From Gammaproteobacteria bacterium (GTDB taxonomy: Bacteria; Pseudomonadota; Gammaproteobacteria; SZUA-140): a stretch of 64,000 nt of DNA. The stretch is taken from contig JADJWH010000001.1 in the NCBI GenBank assembly GCA_016716465.1, positions 124,001-188,000 of the forward strand, in the 5' to 3' direction. The position numbers and the translations under genes are program-made. Positions within the stretch are counted from its first letter, which is position 1; every line of letters starts with the position of its first letter. Shown here piece after piece: positions 32,793-41,338 of this stretch. The notes below the pieces were generated by a model, which was given only the letters and a program-made list of their open reading frames with translations, was not told where the DNA came from and made no database searches.

Positions 32793-34111
32793 TGTCCGGT
32801 CGCCACGAAAACATCCGTGGTGCCCTGACCCTCGCGACGTGCGGATTGCTCGCCTCCGCGTCGGGCCAGGCGGACGCGGCTTCCGCCGAGGTCTGGGATC
32901 TCGACAGCGCGGTGCTGTTCTACTCCGAGAAGGACCGCGTCGACGTCGTCGAGCCGACCTTTTCGGCGAAGAAGGATCTCGGCGACGATGCCAGCGTCAC
33001 TGTGCACGGCACCGTCGATGTCATGACCGGGGCCTCGCCCAACGGCGCCACCACGACCAATACCGCGCAGACCTTCACCGGCGCGTCCGGCAGCAAGACG
33101 TATACGGTGGCGCCCAATACCTTTCCGACCGTGGACTTCTCGGATGCCCGTGTTGCGCTCGGCGTCGACTGGGAGACGCCGGACAGCCGCACCGAACGGC
33201 ATATCACCGGGCTCACCGGCTCGGTGGAATCCGACTACCTGTCCCTGGGCGGCAGCTACACGCGGCAGTGGGATACCGCGGACCGGCTCCGGACCTGGAG
33301 CGCCGGTCTCGGCGCCGGTCTCGACATGGTCTCGCCGACCGGCGGGACGCCGACGGCGCTCCAGCGGCTCAGTACGGTGTCCAACAATTCGGGCGAAGGT
33401 GGCGGCGAGGATGACGAAGGCGAGGGTGAGGGCGGCGAAGGCGGCGGGGGAGATCTTCTGAACGGCGAGACCAAGCTGATCCTCGACGCGATGGTCGGCG
33501 TGACCCAGGTGCTGAGTCCGCGTTCCCTGTTGCAGCTGAACTATACGCTCAGCTATCGTGACGGGTATCTGAATGATCCGTACAAGGTCGTCAGCCTGAT
33601 CGACGCCGGCGGCGCGACCACCGATTACATCTACGAGAGTCGTCCCGGCAACCGCCTGGCGAACGTCCTTTACCTGAAGTGGGTCTATCACCTGCCCGAA
33701 GACGTCTTCCGCGTCTCTTACCGCTATTTCACCGATGACTGGGGCGTGCGTTCGACCACCGTCGACATGACTTACCGGCTGGAGCTCGGGCGCGGCTATT
33801 TCGCGGCGCCGTACGGACGCCGTTACAGTCAGACCGCGGCCGACTTTTATCGTCACAGCCTGCCGGAATCCGCGGGGATCCCGTCCGAGGTCAGCGCCGA
33901 CTATCGCCTGGCCGAGATGGACAGCACGACGGTGGGGCTGAAGTTCGGGCGCGCGGACGGTGAGGACAGCGAGTGGAGCCTGCTGCTGGAGCGCATGGTG
34001 CAGACCGGCAACAGCCATCCCGCCGACGCGATCGGCATTCAGAACAACTTCGACCTGTATCCGGATCTCGAGGCGGTTATCATACAGCTGAACTACTTCG
34101 CCCGTTTCTGA
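32792..34111 (+). CDS. DUF3570 outer-membrane beta-barrel-like protein
   Basis: 439 residues from the ATG overlapping the DUF4266 stop. A signal peptide is followed by alternating beta strands ending in an aromatic residue (LEAVIIQLNYFARF), as for outer-membrane barrels. DUF3570 features include YSEKDRVDVVEPTF and DVMTGASPNGAT. Asp76-x-x-Thr-Gly-Ala-Ser82 resembles the flavinylation motif used by ApbE (D-x-x-S/T-G-A-T/S), and an apbE gene follows. An acidic-glycine stretch lies near residues 200-224 (encoded at about 33390-33460). The role is probably in an extracytoplasmic redox process. Confidence 0.85.
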   Translation: MSGRHENIRGALTLATCGLLASASGQADAASAEVWDLDSAVLFYSEKDRVDVVEPTFSAKKDLGDDASVTVHGTVDVMTGASPNGATTTNTAQTFTGASGSKTYTVAPNTFPTVDFSDARVALGVDWETPDSRTERHITGLTGSVESDYLSLGGSYTRQWDTADRLRTWSAGLGAGLDMVSPTGGTPTALQRLSTVSNNSGEGGGEDDEGEGEGGEGGGGDLLNGETKLILDAMVGVTQVLSPRSLLQLNYTLSYRDGYLNDPYKVVSLIDAGGATTDYIYESRPGNRLANVLYLKWVYHLPEDVFRVSYRYFTDDWGVRSTTVDMTYRLELGRGYFAAPYGRRYSQTAADFYRHSLPESAGIPSEVSADYRLAEMDSTTVGLKFGRADGEDSEWSLLLERMVQTGNSHPADAIGIQNNFDLYPDLEAVIIQLNYFARF

Positions 34112-34122
34112 GTGGGGATCTC

Positions 34123-35016
34123 ATGCGCGATGCGCCGCGGCTGACGCGCGAGGACGGTTACTGGCGCGGCCGTTTCGCGGCCATGGCCAGTGACTGTGAG
34201 CTGCTGGTCGAGACCGATAGTCAGGCGGCGGCTGAAGAGTTGCTGCGCGCGGTTGCCGATGAGGCCTGGCGCATCGAGGCCAAGTTCAGCCGCTATCGTG
34301 ACGACAATCTGCTTTCCCGGATCAATTGCGCCGCGGGCGCGGCTGTCGAGGTCGATGCCGAAACGGCCGATCTGCTCGAGTACGCGGCCGTGTGTCACCG
34401 GCTCAGTGACGGCCGTTTCGATATTACTTCGGGGGTGCTGCGCCGCGCCTGGCGCTTCGACGGCAGCGACCGTCTGCCGGCGCCGGAACGCGTCGCCGAG
34501 GTGCTGCGGCACGTCGGCTGGGACAAGGTCGACTGGCGGCGGCCGTTGCTGCGGCTGCCGGCGGGGATGGAGATCGATTTCGGCGGCATCGGCAAGGAAT
34601 ACGCGGTGGACCGGGCGGCGGGCGTCGCGCGCGCGCAGGGCGCGCGCGGGTTCATCATCAATTTCGGCGGCGACCTGTTCGTGGACGGACCGCGCCGCGA
34701 CGGCACCTTGTGGAACGTCGGCATCGAGGACCCGCGCGCGGCGGGCCCTTCCGTGCTGGCGCAACTGAAGGTCCGCCAGGGCGGCATCGCCACCAGCGGG
34801 GACGCGCGGCGCTTCCTGCAACGGGACGGTCGCCGCTATGGCCATATCCTCGATCCGCGCACGGGCTGGCCGGTGGAGGGCGCGCCGGGCGCCGTCACCG
34901 TCGCCGGCCCCACCTGCATGGAGGCCGGCATGCTCGCGACCTTCGCCATCCTGCACGGCCCCGACGCCCGCGCCTTCCTCACCGCCCAGGGCATACCCTT
35001 CCTGATCGCCCCCTGA
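34123..35016 (+). CDS. apbE: FAD:protein FMN transferase
   Basis: 297 residues from ATG 34123. ApbE transfers FMN from FAD onto a Thr/Ser of exported proteins. Family motifs are MASDCELLVET, FSRYRDDNLLSRIN, FDITSGVLRRAWRF, IDFGGIGKEYAVDRA, FIINFGGDLFVDG, GGIATSGDARRF and HILDPRTGWPV. No clear signal peptide at this start, so it may act in the cytoplasm or use a non-standard export route. Last gene of the operon; the adjacent DUF3570 protein is a candidate acceptor. Confidence 0.9.
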   Translation: MRDAPRLTREDGYWRGRFAAMASDCELLVETDSQAAAEELLRAVADEAWRIEAKFSRYRDDNLLSRINCAAGAAVEVDAETADLLEYAAVCHRLSDGRFDITSGVLRRAWRFDGSDRLPAPERVAEVLRHVGWDKVDWRRPLLRLPAGMEIDFGGIGKEYAVDRAAGVARAQGARGFIINFGGDLFVDGPRRDGTLWNVGIEDPRAAGPSVLAQLKVRQGGIATSGDARRFLQRDGRRYGHILDPRTGWPVEGAPGAVTVAGPTCMEAGMLATFAILHGPDARAFLTAQGIPFLIAP

Positions 35017-35018
35017 TT

Positions 35019-35160
35019 GGGGACAGATTTATTCAGTGGCCGCCAATCCCCTGACGTTGGGGACAGATTTATTTAATTCCGATGGCCCATGTAGCCGGAC
35101 CGATGGAAATACCGGTCCTTCGCAGCCGGTCAGGGGCGAAAAAAATAAATCTGTCCCCAA
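35019..35160. repeat. REPIN-like unit with half-site
   Basis: Half-site 35019-35033 just after the apbE stop, then flank CCGCCAATCCCCTGACG and a full unit 35057-35160: left arm TTGGGGACAGATTTATTT, internal CCGGACCGATGG...CCGGTCC stem, right arm AAAATAAATCTGTCCCCAA. Confidence 0.9.
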
Positions 35161-35386
35161 ATAGGCACCGCCTTCTTTGTGGCGGAAGGCGTGACGTCTC
35201 CTTCCCGGTCTGGACGAGTTGTGCTACAACAGGGCCTCATTTCATCCCTCCGGCTCGGGTCCTGGAATGGCGGGGCAGTGCTCCCGGGCAATGGCCCTGT
35301 GCCGGTCCGCTGTGCGGCGGTCGATCCCGCATTCACCGAATTTCCGACCTTCAGCCGGGGGCGAGGCCGTAGTGAGACATGCGCCG
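35161..35386. other. Leader region of eptA
   Basis: With the preceding repeat unit this makes a 370-base gap. The frame of the following gene is open back to 35219, but that extension (CYNRASFHPSGSG...) is not protein-like. I see no clear promoter or RNA element. Confidence 0.5.
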
Positions 35387-36958
35387 ATGATGAGCACCAA
35401 CCGGTTGATCCTCGCGACCGCCCTGCTGCTGTCCGTGTTTTTCAATCTGTCCTTCTTCCGCCACGCCGCGGAATTTTACCCGCCGCAGGGAAACCCGGCG
35501 TTTATCGCCAGCCTGTTTATCCTGCTCACGGCCTGGAACACGGTGTTGCTCGGGCTGGTCGCGTGGCGGCCCATCGTCAAGCCCATGCTGGTCATCGTGC
35601 TGCTGGCGTCGGCGCTGACGGCGTACTTCATGGATGCCTACGATGTCGTGATCAGCGACGAGATGATTCAGAATCTCGTGGAGACCGACGTCGACGAGTC
35701 AATGGACCTGTTCAGCGTCAGGCTGCTGATATATCTCGTGCTGCTGGGAATAGTCCCGTCGTTGCTGGTCTATCGGGTGAAGATCGACGCGCGCCCATTC
35801 CGCGCGGAATTGCTGTCACGGCTGAAGCTCATCTCCGTTGCGGTGCTCACCATCGTGGCCATGGTGCTCGCCTTCGGCAAGACCTATAGCAGCTTGATCC
35901 GCGAACACAAGACGGTGCGCTTTTACGCCAACCCGGCCTATTACCTCTATTCCGCTGGGAAATATCTCGCCGCCGCCATGCGCGGCCCGGAGGGCCCCGT
36001 CGTTCCGGTAGGCACGGACGCCGAGATCCCGGCCACCGACCAGGATCGTGAGCTGGTCGTACTGGTAGTCGGAGAATCCGCGCGCGCCGATCATTTTTCG
36101 CTCAACGGTTATGCCCGCGACACCAATCCGCTGCTGGCGCGGGAGGATGTCATCTACTTCAGCCAGGTACACTCCTGTGGCACTTCAACGGCGGTGTCGG
36201 TGCCCTGCATGTTTTCGCTCAGCGGCTATGCCGGGTCCGAGGCGGAGCACGCGCACCACGAAAACCTGCTCGATGTGCTGACGCATGCCGGCGTGAATGT
36301 GCTGTGGCGCGACAACAACTCGGATTCGAAGGGCGTGGCCCTGCGCGTACCGTACGAGAATTTCAAGACCGGCGAGAACAATCCGGTCTGCGACGTCGAA
36401 TGCCGCGACGTGGGCATGCTGGCGGGATTGCAGGAGTATATCGATGGTATTCCGCAGGGCGATATCGTCATCGTGTTGCATCAGATGGGCAATCATGGGC
36501 CGGCGTATTACAAACGCTACCCCAGGGAATTCGAGCGTTTTACGCCCGTGTGCGCCACCAACGAGCTCGATCAGTGCAGCGGGGAAGAGATCGGAAACGC
36601 CTATGACAACGCGATCCTGTACACGGATTACTTCCTGTCCCGGGTGATCGGGCTGCTCAAGCAGAACACCGACCGCTTCGAGACCGCTATGATGTACGTG
36701 AGCGATCACGGCGAGTCACTGGGCGAGAAGGGTCTGTACCTGCACGGCATCCCGATGGTCATGGCGCCCGAGGCGCAGACGCATGTGCCGATGATCCTGT
36801 GGTTCGGCGATAGCTACCACGTCGACCGCGCGGCCCTGCGCGCGCACGCCGCACACGAATACACCCATGACAACCTGTTTCACACCATGCTGGGGCTGGT
36901 CGAGATCGAGTCGCAGGTCTACCGCAGGGACCTGGATCTGGTGAACCACGAGGATTAA
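35387..36958 (+). CDS. eptA: Phosphoethanolamine-lipid A transferase (EptA-like)
   Basis: 523 residues from ATG 35387 (an in-frame GTG at 35372 is an alternative). Five N-terminal membrane helices are followed by a periplasmic sulfatase-fold domain. Catalytic segment HSCGTSTAVSVPCMFS contains the Thr nucleophile. Zinc ligands are in VVGESARADHFSLNGYARDTNP, MGNHGPAY and YVSDHGESLGEKGLYLHG. Transfers phosphoethanolamine to lipid A or another glycolipid, which can lower susceptibility to cationic peptides. Single gene, no adjacent two-component system. Confidence 0.9.
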   Translation: MMSTNRLILATALLLSVFFNLSFFRHAAEFYPPQGNPAFIASLFILLTAWNTVLLGLVAWRPIVKPMLVIVLLASALTAYFMDAYDVVISDEMIQNLVETDVDESMDLFSVRLLIYLVLLGIVPSLLVYRVKIDARPFRAELLSRLKLISVAVLTIVAMVLAFGKTYSSLIREHKTVRFYANPAYYLYSAGKYLAAAMRGPEGPVVPVGTDAEIPATDQDRELVVLVVGESARADHFSLNGYARDTNPLLAREDVIYFSQVHSCGTSTAVSVPCMFSLSGYAGSEAEHAHHENLLDVLTHAGVNVLWRDNNSDSKGVALRVPYENFKTGENNPVCDVECRDVGMLAGLQEYIDGIPQGDIVIVLHQMGNHGPAYYKRYPREFERFTPVCATNELDQCSGEEIGNAYDNAILYTDYFLSRVIGLLKQNTDRFETAMMYVSDHGESLGEKGLYLHGIPMVMAPEAQTHVPMILWFGDSYHVDRAALRAHAAHEYTHDNLFHTMLGLVEIESQVYRRDLDLVNHED

Positions 36959-36981
36959 CAGCCTCCGGTCGCACGAAACAG

Positions 36982-37107
36982 CGTCAATCCACCGGCGTCG
37001 GGGACAGATTTATTTATTTTATTTATTTCTGATACTGCTCATGCCTGGAGGCTGGCTCTGAAGCCAGGTTGCGCCGAAGATCTGACAAGAAAAATAAATC
37101 TGTCCCC
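36982..37107. repeat. REPIN-like unit
   Basis: Flank GTCAATCCACCGGCGTC, left arm from 37000 (GGGGACAGATTTATTTATTT), an internal GCCTGGAGGCTGGCTCTGAAGCCAGG-like stem split over two parts, and a right arm ending at 37107. Lies between convergent eptA and the beta-helix gene. Confidence 0.9.
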
Positions 37108-37145
37108 GGGCAGGGGCGCGTCATGGGCCGCGCGGGAGGCTCGAT

Positions 37146-38843
37146 CTACACGTTTTGTCGTGCGCCGCGTCGCCGGGTGAGACCGGCAAAGAGGGCGAGG
37201 ATTATCAGTCCCAACGCATGGATGGCGCCACCACCGCCGCCGCCGAGGCCGGCCCCGAATTCGATCGCACCGATCTCGAGCCCGCCGTTGCGGATGCGCG
37301 GGAAGCCCGTGCCGCGCTGGTCGGTGGCGGGCAGGGAAAGTCCGATGAAGCTTGCCGACAGATCGCCTGCTGCGATCAGCGGGCTGTCGACCCGCAGGTC
37401 ATGCGTTGGCATCGGGAATGCCCCGTTGCGTCCGACATGCTGGCCGCCGTTGTCGGTGAGGGATTCGAGCAGCGGGTTGGTATTGAACAGGCTGGTGCCG
37501 GCTGACAGCTCGGTGATCGTGGCCCCGTCGGTGTCGCCGGCGGCCGCGCCGATCAGGCTGTAGCTAACGCGGATCGCGCCGGCGACCTCGGCGCCGGAAC
37601 CGGCGGAGTTGCCGGCGATGACCGTGTTGACCGCGGTGATGACGGCCTCGTCCGCATCGTTGACGATGCCGCCGCCGCTCGGCGCGCTGTTGCCGGTGAT
37701 CGTGACGTTAAGCATATTGAGATCGGTCGCGCCCGGGCCGGTGGGTTCGATGTACAGCGCGCCGCCTTCCACGGTGGCCGTGTTGGCGGAGAAGGTGCTG
37801 TTGACGATATCGACTGTCCCGATGATGAAGTGAAACAGTGCGCCGCCCGTTGCAGCCTGATTGGCGGAAAACGTCGTGTTGTCGATTTCTATGCTGCGGA
37901 CGATCAGGTACAGGCCGCCCCCGCTGGTGGCGGTATTTCCGGACACGACGCTGTTCGACAGCGAGGCTCCGGCGCCGGAGTTTGAATCCAGATAGATCGC
38001 GCCGCCGAATCCGCCGCTGACGCTGTTCCCGGCGAAATAGCTGCCGTCGAAAGTGACCGCATCGTTGCTGTAGATCGCGCCGCCCCCCTGGGTGCTGGTA
38101 TTGCCGATAAAGCTGCTGCTGACGACCTCCATGGCGGCACTGGCGGTCGCGTCGACGCGCTCCGCCGCAATCGCGCCGCCGACTTTGGTGGCGACGGTGT
38201 CTCCGGAATCCCCGCGCGTGGCGTTGTCCTCGAACAGGCAGTTGTCGACGCTCAGGTTCGCGGTTTCGGTGCCGGTGGCGCGCACCAGCACGCCGGCGCC
38301 ACGGTAGGTCGTGGCGAAATTGCGGATCTCGCAGTTTTCCAGCACGACATCGGTGCCTTCGGCGGCGACGGCGCCGCCGCTGCTGGCGAGGATCTCGTTG
38401 CCATTGCCGACCAGGATGGCATTCCTGATCGTCATGCTTCCCTGAGTATCCGCCCGGATCAGGCGTCGGGTCGAGCTTGCGCCTTGCTGCAGAGTCAGGT
38501 CGCTGATCTCCAGGTCCAGGTCGCTCCGCGAACCGGAGTCGAGCAGCAGGGCGTCGAAGCCGGTCGTGACCCGGCTGTTCAGGGTCAGGCTGGTGATCCC
38601 GGGGCCGTCTATGATGAGGTCATCGGTGATATTGATCGGCGTATCGATGTTGATCGTACCGGTCACGTTGAAGGTGATCGTGTCGGGACCGGGGTTCGCG
38701 TTCGCCTCGGCGACCCGGGCGCGGAACGAACCGGGATCGCCGTCAGTGGTATTCGTGACGGCATAGGTGGCCGCGCCGGCGAGCGGCGCGGTAAGCGCGC
38801 AACAGGCCGCGATCAGTACGAGCGGGAACTTGAGCATGTGCAT
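37146..38843 (-). CDS. Right-handed beta-helix protein with GlyGly-CTERM-like tail
   Basis: 565 residues from the ATG at 38843 (AAAGGG upstream on this strand). Signal peptide ends TAPLAGA. Repeated GGA(I/L)Y and NS(T/V)FS/SGNTAT segments, about 20-25 residues apart, are typical of parallel beta-helices (GGGAIYSNDAVTFDGS, GGALYIEPTGPG). The end has DQRGTGFPRIRNGGLEIGAIEF, common in autotransported choice-of-anchor proteins. It finishes in GLGGGGGGAIHALGLIILALFAGLTRRRGARQ, a glycine run, hydrophobic helix and basic cluster like a GlyGly-CTERM/rhombosortase signal. Surface or secreted protein. Confidence 0.85.
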   Translation of the reverse strand: MHMLKFPLVLIAACCALTAPLAGAATYAVTNTTDGDPGSFRARVAEANANPGPDTITFNVTGTINIDTPINITDDLIIDGPGITSLTLNSRVTTGFDALLLDSGSRSDLDLEISDLTLQQGASSTRRLIRADTQGSMTIRNAILVGNGNEILASSGGAVAAEGTDVVLENCEIRNFATTYRGAGVLVRATGTETANLSVDNCLFEDNATRGDSGDTVATKVGGAIAAERVDATASAAMEVVSSSFIGNTSTQGGGAIYSNDAVTFDGSYFAGNSVSGGFGGAIYLDSNSGAGASLSNSVVSGNTATSGGGLYLIVRSIEIDNTTFSANQAATGGALFHFIIGTVDIVNSTFSANTATVEGGALYIEPTGPGATDLNMLNVTITGNSAPSGGGIVNDADEAVITAVNTVIAGNSAGSGAEVAGAIRVSYSLIGAAAGDTDGATITELSAGTSLFNTNPLLESLTDNGGQHVGRNGAFPMPTHDLRVDSPLIAAGDLSASFIGLSLPATDQRGTGFPRIRNGGLEIGAIEFGAGLGGGGGGAIHALGLIILALFAGLTRRRGARQNV

Positions 38844-38947
38844 GGCTGACCCTTTGTTTTTTGCCACATGATACCCGTAAACCCTTTGGTACCAACACCG
38901 TAACTGGTAACAACAGCCCTGCCAACGTAGCTCCCCGGGAGGAAATC

Positions 38948-39089
38948 CGGGACAGATTTATTTATGATAAACGTCAATTCGCTGACGTCGGGGACAGATT
39001 TATTTATTTCTGATGCTATGCATGCTCGCAGATCGGCCATACAGCCTACCTGAGCTGCGGATTCGACATGAAATAAATAAATCTGTCCC
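38948..39089. repeat. REPIN-like unit with half-site
   Basis: Half-site 38948-38963 (GGGACAGATTTATTTA), flank CGTCAATTCGCTGACG, then full unit 38989-39089 with left arm GGGGACAGATTTATTTATTT and right arm AAATAAATAAATCTGTCCCC around a ~60-base core containing ATGCATGC. Confidence 0.9.
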
Positions 39090-39123
39090 CATTTATTGAA
39101 CCGTATCGTATAGGCGGGGGGCC

Positions 39124-39408
39124 ATGAGAGCTGCGGCAGAATTGCAGGTTGTCCCGGTCGGGCGGGGAGTCTCGGTGCGCGCTGAAATCACTCGCGTGAT
39201 GGCCGTGCTGAAGACCTATGACTTCGTGCTCGAGCCGCACGCGTCCGGCACGAACATCGAGGGCGAATTGACGGATATCCTTGCGGCAGTCGCCGCCATA
39301 CATCAGACGCTGCACCACGAGGGTTGCGTGCGTCTGCTCAGTTATCTCAAGATCGAGACCCGCACCGACAAGGTCCCGACCCTCGCCGGGAAGCGGCTAC
39401 TGCTATAA
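39124..39408 (+). CDS. MTH1187-type thiamine-binding protein
   Basis: 94 residues, the length of MTH1187/YkoF-like thiamine-binding proteins. ELQVVPVGRGVSVRAEITRVMAVLKTYDFVLEPHASGTNIEGELTDILAAV shows the ferredoxin-like fold with the conserved P-G-T-x-x-E motif (here HASGTNIEG), and HHEGCVRLLSYLKIETRTDK closes the domain. Probably a cytoplasmic thiamine or HMP sequestering protein. Confidence 0.8.
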   Translation: MRAAAELQVVPVGRGVSVRAEITRVMAVLKTYDFVLEPHASGTNIEGELTDILAAVAAIHQTLHHEGCVRLLSYLKIETRTDKVPTLAGKRLLL

Positions 39409-39418
39409 ACGGGCTTCA

Positions 39419-39460
39419 ATAAATAAATCTGTCCCCAGATCGGGGACAGATTTATTTTTT
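39419..39460. repeat. Tail-to-tail repeat arms upstream of the transposase
   Basis: A right arm (AAATAAATCTGTCCCC, 39421-39436) is followed after AGATC by a left arm (GGGGACAGATTTATTT from 39442). The opposite arrangement to the other units, 60 bases before the transposase start. Confidence 0.9.
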
Positions 39461-39520
39461 ACGGGGGATCGGGTACGCTCGGGTTGTCTCACGTCGCCAC
39501 GGATGGCAAGGAGATACGCT

Positions 39521-40219
39521 ATGCCACGGACAGGCAGGGTCCTGTTACCGCATTATCCCCATCATATTGTCCAGCGTGGGCATAATCGCCGGATCGTTTT
39601 CACCGCGCGGCGCGACTATGAGCGCTACCTTGAGACGCTGGCGGAGTTCAAGCGCGCCTTCGGCGTCAAGGTGTATGCCTGGTGCCTGATGACCAACCAT
39701 GTTCATCTGCTGCTGGGTCCGGGCGAGGATGCGATGGCTATCGGCCGCTTGATGAAACGGCTCGCCGGCCGCCAGACGCGCCATTTCAATCATATCTATC
39801 AGCGCACGGGTACATTATGGGAAAGCCGCTATAAATCGAGTCCGGTCGACCGGGATGAATATCTGCTCGCCTGCGTGCGCTACATCGAGCTGAATCCGGT
39901 GCGCGCGTGCATCGTAGCGTCACCGGAGGATTATCCCTGGTCGAGTTGCCGCCATCGATTGGGCGTGGAAGCGTGTCCCTGGCTGGACGACGACCCCTGT
40001 TATCTCGCGCTGGGCGCCTCGATCCGGCAGCGTCAGGTCAATTACTGGCAGTTTCTGCGCGCCGCCATTCCGCATGATGAGTGGGGCATCATTCGCACCG
40101 CGGTACGGCGCAATCAGTTGACCGGTGCGGAGGCGTTCGTCGCCAGGGCGGAAGAGATACTCGGGCGGCGTATCGGGGCGCGCTCCCCAGGCCGGCCGCC
40201 ACGATCTGAAGTGGAATAA
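39521..40219 (+). CDS. REP-associated tyrosine transposase (RAYT)
   Basis: 232-residue single-strand transposase of the IS200/IS605 Y1 (HUH) superfamily, RAYT branch. N-terminal HHIVQRGHNRRIVF, HUH motif His60-Val-His62 in WCLMTNHVHLLL, RTGTLWESRYKS, and the tyrosine helix DEYLLACVRYIELNPVRA. RAYTs are single-copy host-retained enzymes thought to mobilise REP/REPIN repeats. It is bracketed by GGGGACAGATTTATTT repeat arms on both sides (39419-39460 and 40257-40358), the same elements that fill 25-42 kb, so it is the likely source of that family. Confidence 0.9.
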   Translation: MPRTGRVLLPHYPHHIVQRGHNRRIVFTARRDYERYLETLAEFKRAFGVKVYAWCLMTNHVHLLLGPGEDAMAIGRLMKRLAGRQTRHFNHIYQRTGTLWESRYKSSPVDRDEYLLACVRYIELNPVRACIVASPEDYPWSSCRHRLGVEACPWLDDDPCYLALGASIRQRQVNYWQFLRAAIPHDEWGIIRTAVRRNQLTGAEAFVARAEEILGRRIGARSPGRPPRSEVE

Positions 40220-40237
40220 CTGCCTCGGATCCATTGT

Positions 40238-40376
40238 GCGTCAGGTACCTGACGTTGGGGACAGATTTATTTTTGCGTCTGGTCGTACAGGGGTTTGATC
40301 TCGAATTATTCTCCCCATCCCATCGGCGCAACCAGGGGGAAAAAATAAATCTGTCCCCAACGTCATTGGATTGGCG
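40238..40376. repeat. REPIN-like unit downstream of the transposase
   Basis: Flank CTGACG, left arm from 40257 (GGGGACAGATTTATTTTTGCG), ~70-base core, right arm AAAAATAAATCTGTCCCC ending 40358, and flank AACGTCATTGGATTGGCGG to 40376. The best-preserved long unit in the window. Confidence 0.95.
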
Positions 40377-40402
40377 GTTGGGATGATGCTTCTGTCCTCG
40401 AA

Positions 40403-41164
40403 TCAGTCGGCGCTATCGCGGAGTGCGGAGAGTTCGGTCGGGGTGAGCGGGCGGGACGCGCCCTTGGCGAGGTCGCCGAGTTCGATCGGGCCGATGCGGA
40501 CGCGCACCAGGCGTAGCACCTGCGCGTCGATGGCCTCGATCATGCGCCGGATCTGGCGGTTCAGTCCCTCGTGCAGGGTGACTTCCAGCCAGCAGGTCTT
40601 GCCGCCGCTGCGCAGGATTTCCACCTGCGCCGGTCGGGTGACGAGGCCGGGTTCGATCTCGATACCCGTGCGCAGGCGTGCGAGTTCGGGCGCCGCGGGA
40701 ACGCGATCGAGCTGTACGTGATAGGTCTTGGGGAGATGACGCGCCGGATCGAGGATCACGTGTGCCCAGCGGGTGTCGTTGGTGAACAGCAGCAGACCTT
40801 CGCTGGCCTTATCGAGACGGCCGACCGGCGAGAGCCGGCGATCGTCGTCGCTCAGGCATTGATAGACCGTGGGCCGGTCACGCTCGTCACGCGCGGTGGT
40901 GATCAGGCCGCGCGGTTTGTTCAGCGCGAGATAACGTCGTGGCTGCGCGGACAGTCGCCGGCCATCGAGCGCCAGGGTGTCGCGTCCCATGTCGACGCGT
41001 TGTTTCGGGTCAGGCGCGGGGCGTCCATTGACCGTGACGCGGCCCGCCTCGATCAGCACGGCCGCCTCCGTGCGCGAGGCGACGCCCAGCTTGGACAGGG
41101 CCCGTGCCAGGCTGACCCCGGAGGCGCTGCTACGAGATGGTTGTCGTGAAGTGGGTCGTGTCAT
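40403..41164 (-). CDS. RsuA/RluB/RluE-family pseudouridine synthase
   Basis: 253 residues. An N-terminal S4-type RNA-binding domain (SLARALSKLGVASRTEAAVLIEAGRVTVNG) precedes the catalytic domain with ALNKPRGLITT, catalytic Asp in GRLDKASEGLLLFTND and the closing HEGLNRQIRRMIEAID. Modifies rRNA uridines. With the S4 domain it is closer to RsuA/RluB/RluF than RluE; the exact target base cannot be assigned. Confidence 0.9.
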   Translation of the reverse strand: MTRPTSRQPSRSSASGVSLARALSKLGVASRTEAAVLIEAGRVTVNGRPAPDPKQRVDMGRDTLALDGRRLSAQPRRYLALNKPRGLITTARDERDRPTVYQCLSDDDRRLSPVGRLDKASEGLLLFTNDTRWAHVILDPARHLPKTYHVQLDRVPAAPELARLRTGIEIEPGLVTRPAQVEILRSGGKTCWLEVTLHEGLNRQIRRMIEAIDAQVLRLVRVRIGPIELGDLAKGASRPLTPTELSALRDSAD

Positions 41165-41227
41165 GCGGCGGGCGCCGATCCGGACAATCCGGACAGGCTA
41201 CGGGTATAGTAGTAGGAAAGTAATATT

Positions 41228-41305
41228 GGGGACAGATTTATTTTTCACCCGTTGGGACAGATTGAGATCTGTTACCGTCCCGGGACCGGAAAAATACATC
41301 TCTCC
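41228..41305. repeat. Degraded REPIN-like unit
   Basis: An intact left arm (GGGGACAGATTTATTTTTCA from 41228) is followed by a partial internal copy (GGGACAGATTGAGATCTG) and a mutated right arm (GGAAAAATACATCTCTCC). Lies in the leader of the next gene. Confidence 0.7.
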
Positions 41306-41338
41306 TGCGTTAACGGCTCTTCTTTTTTGCTCGCGACT

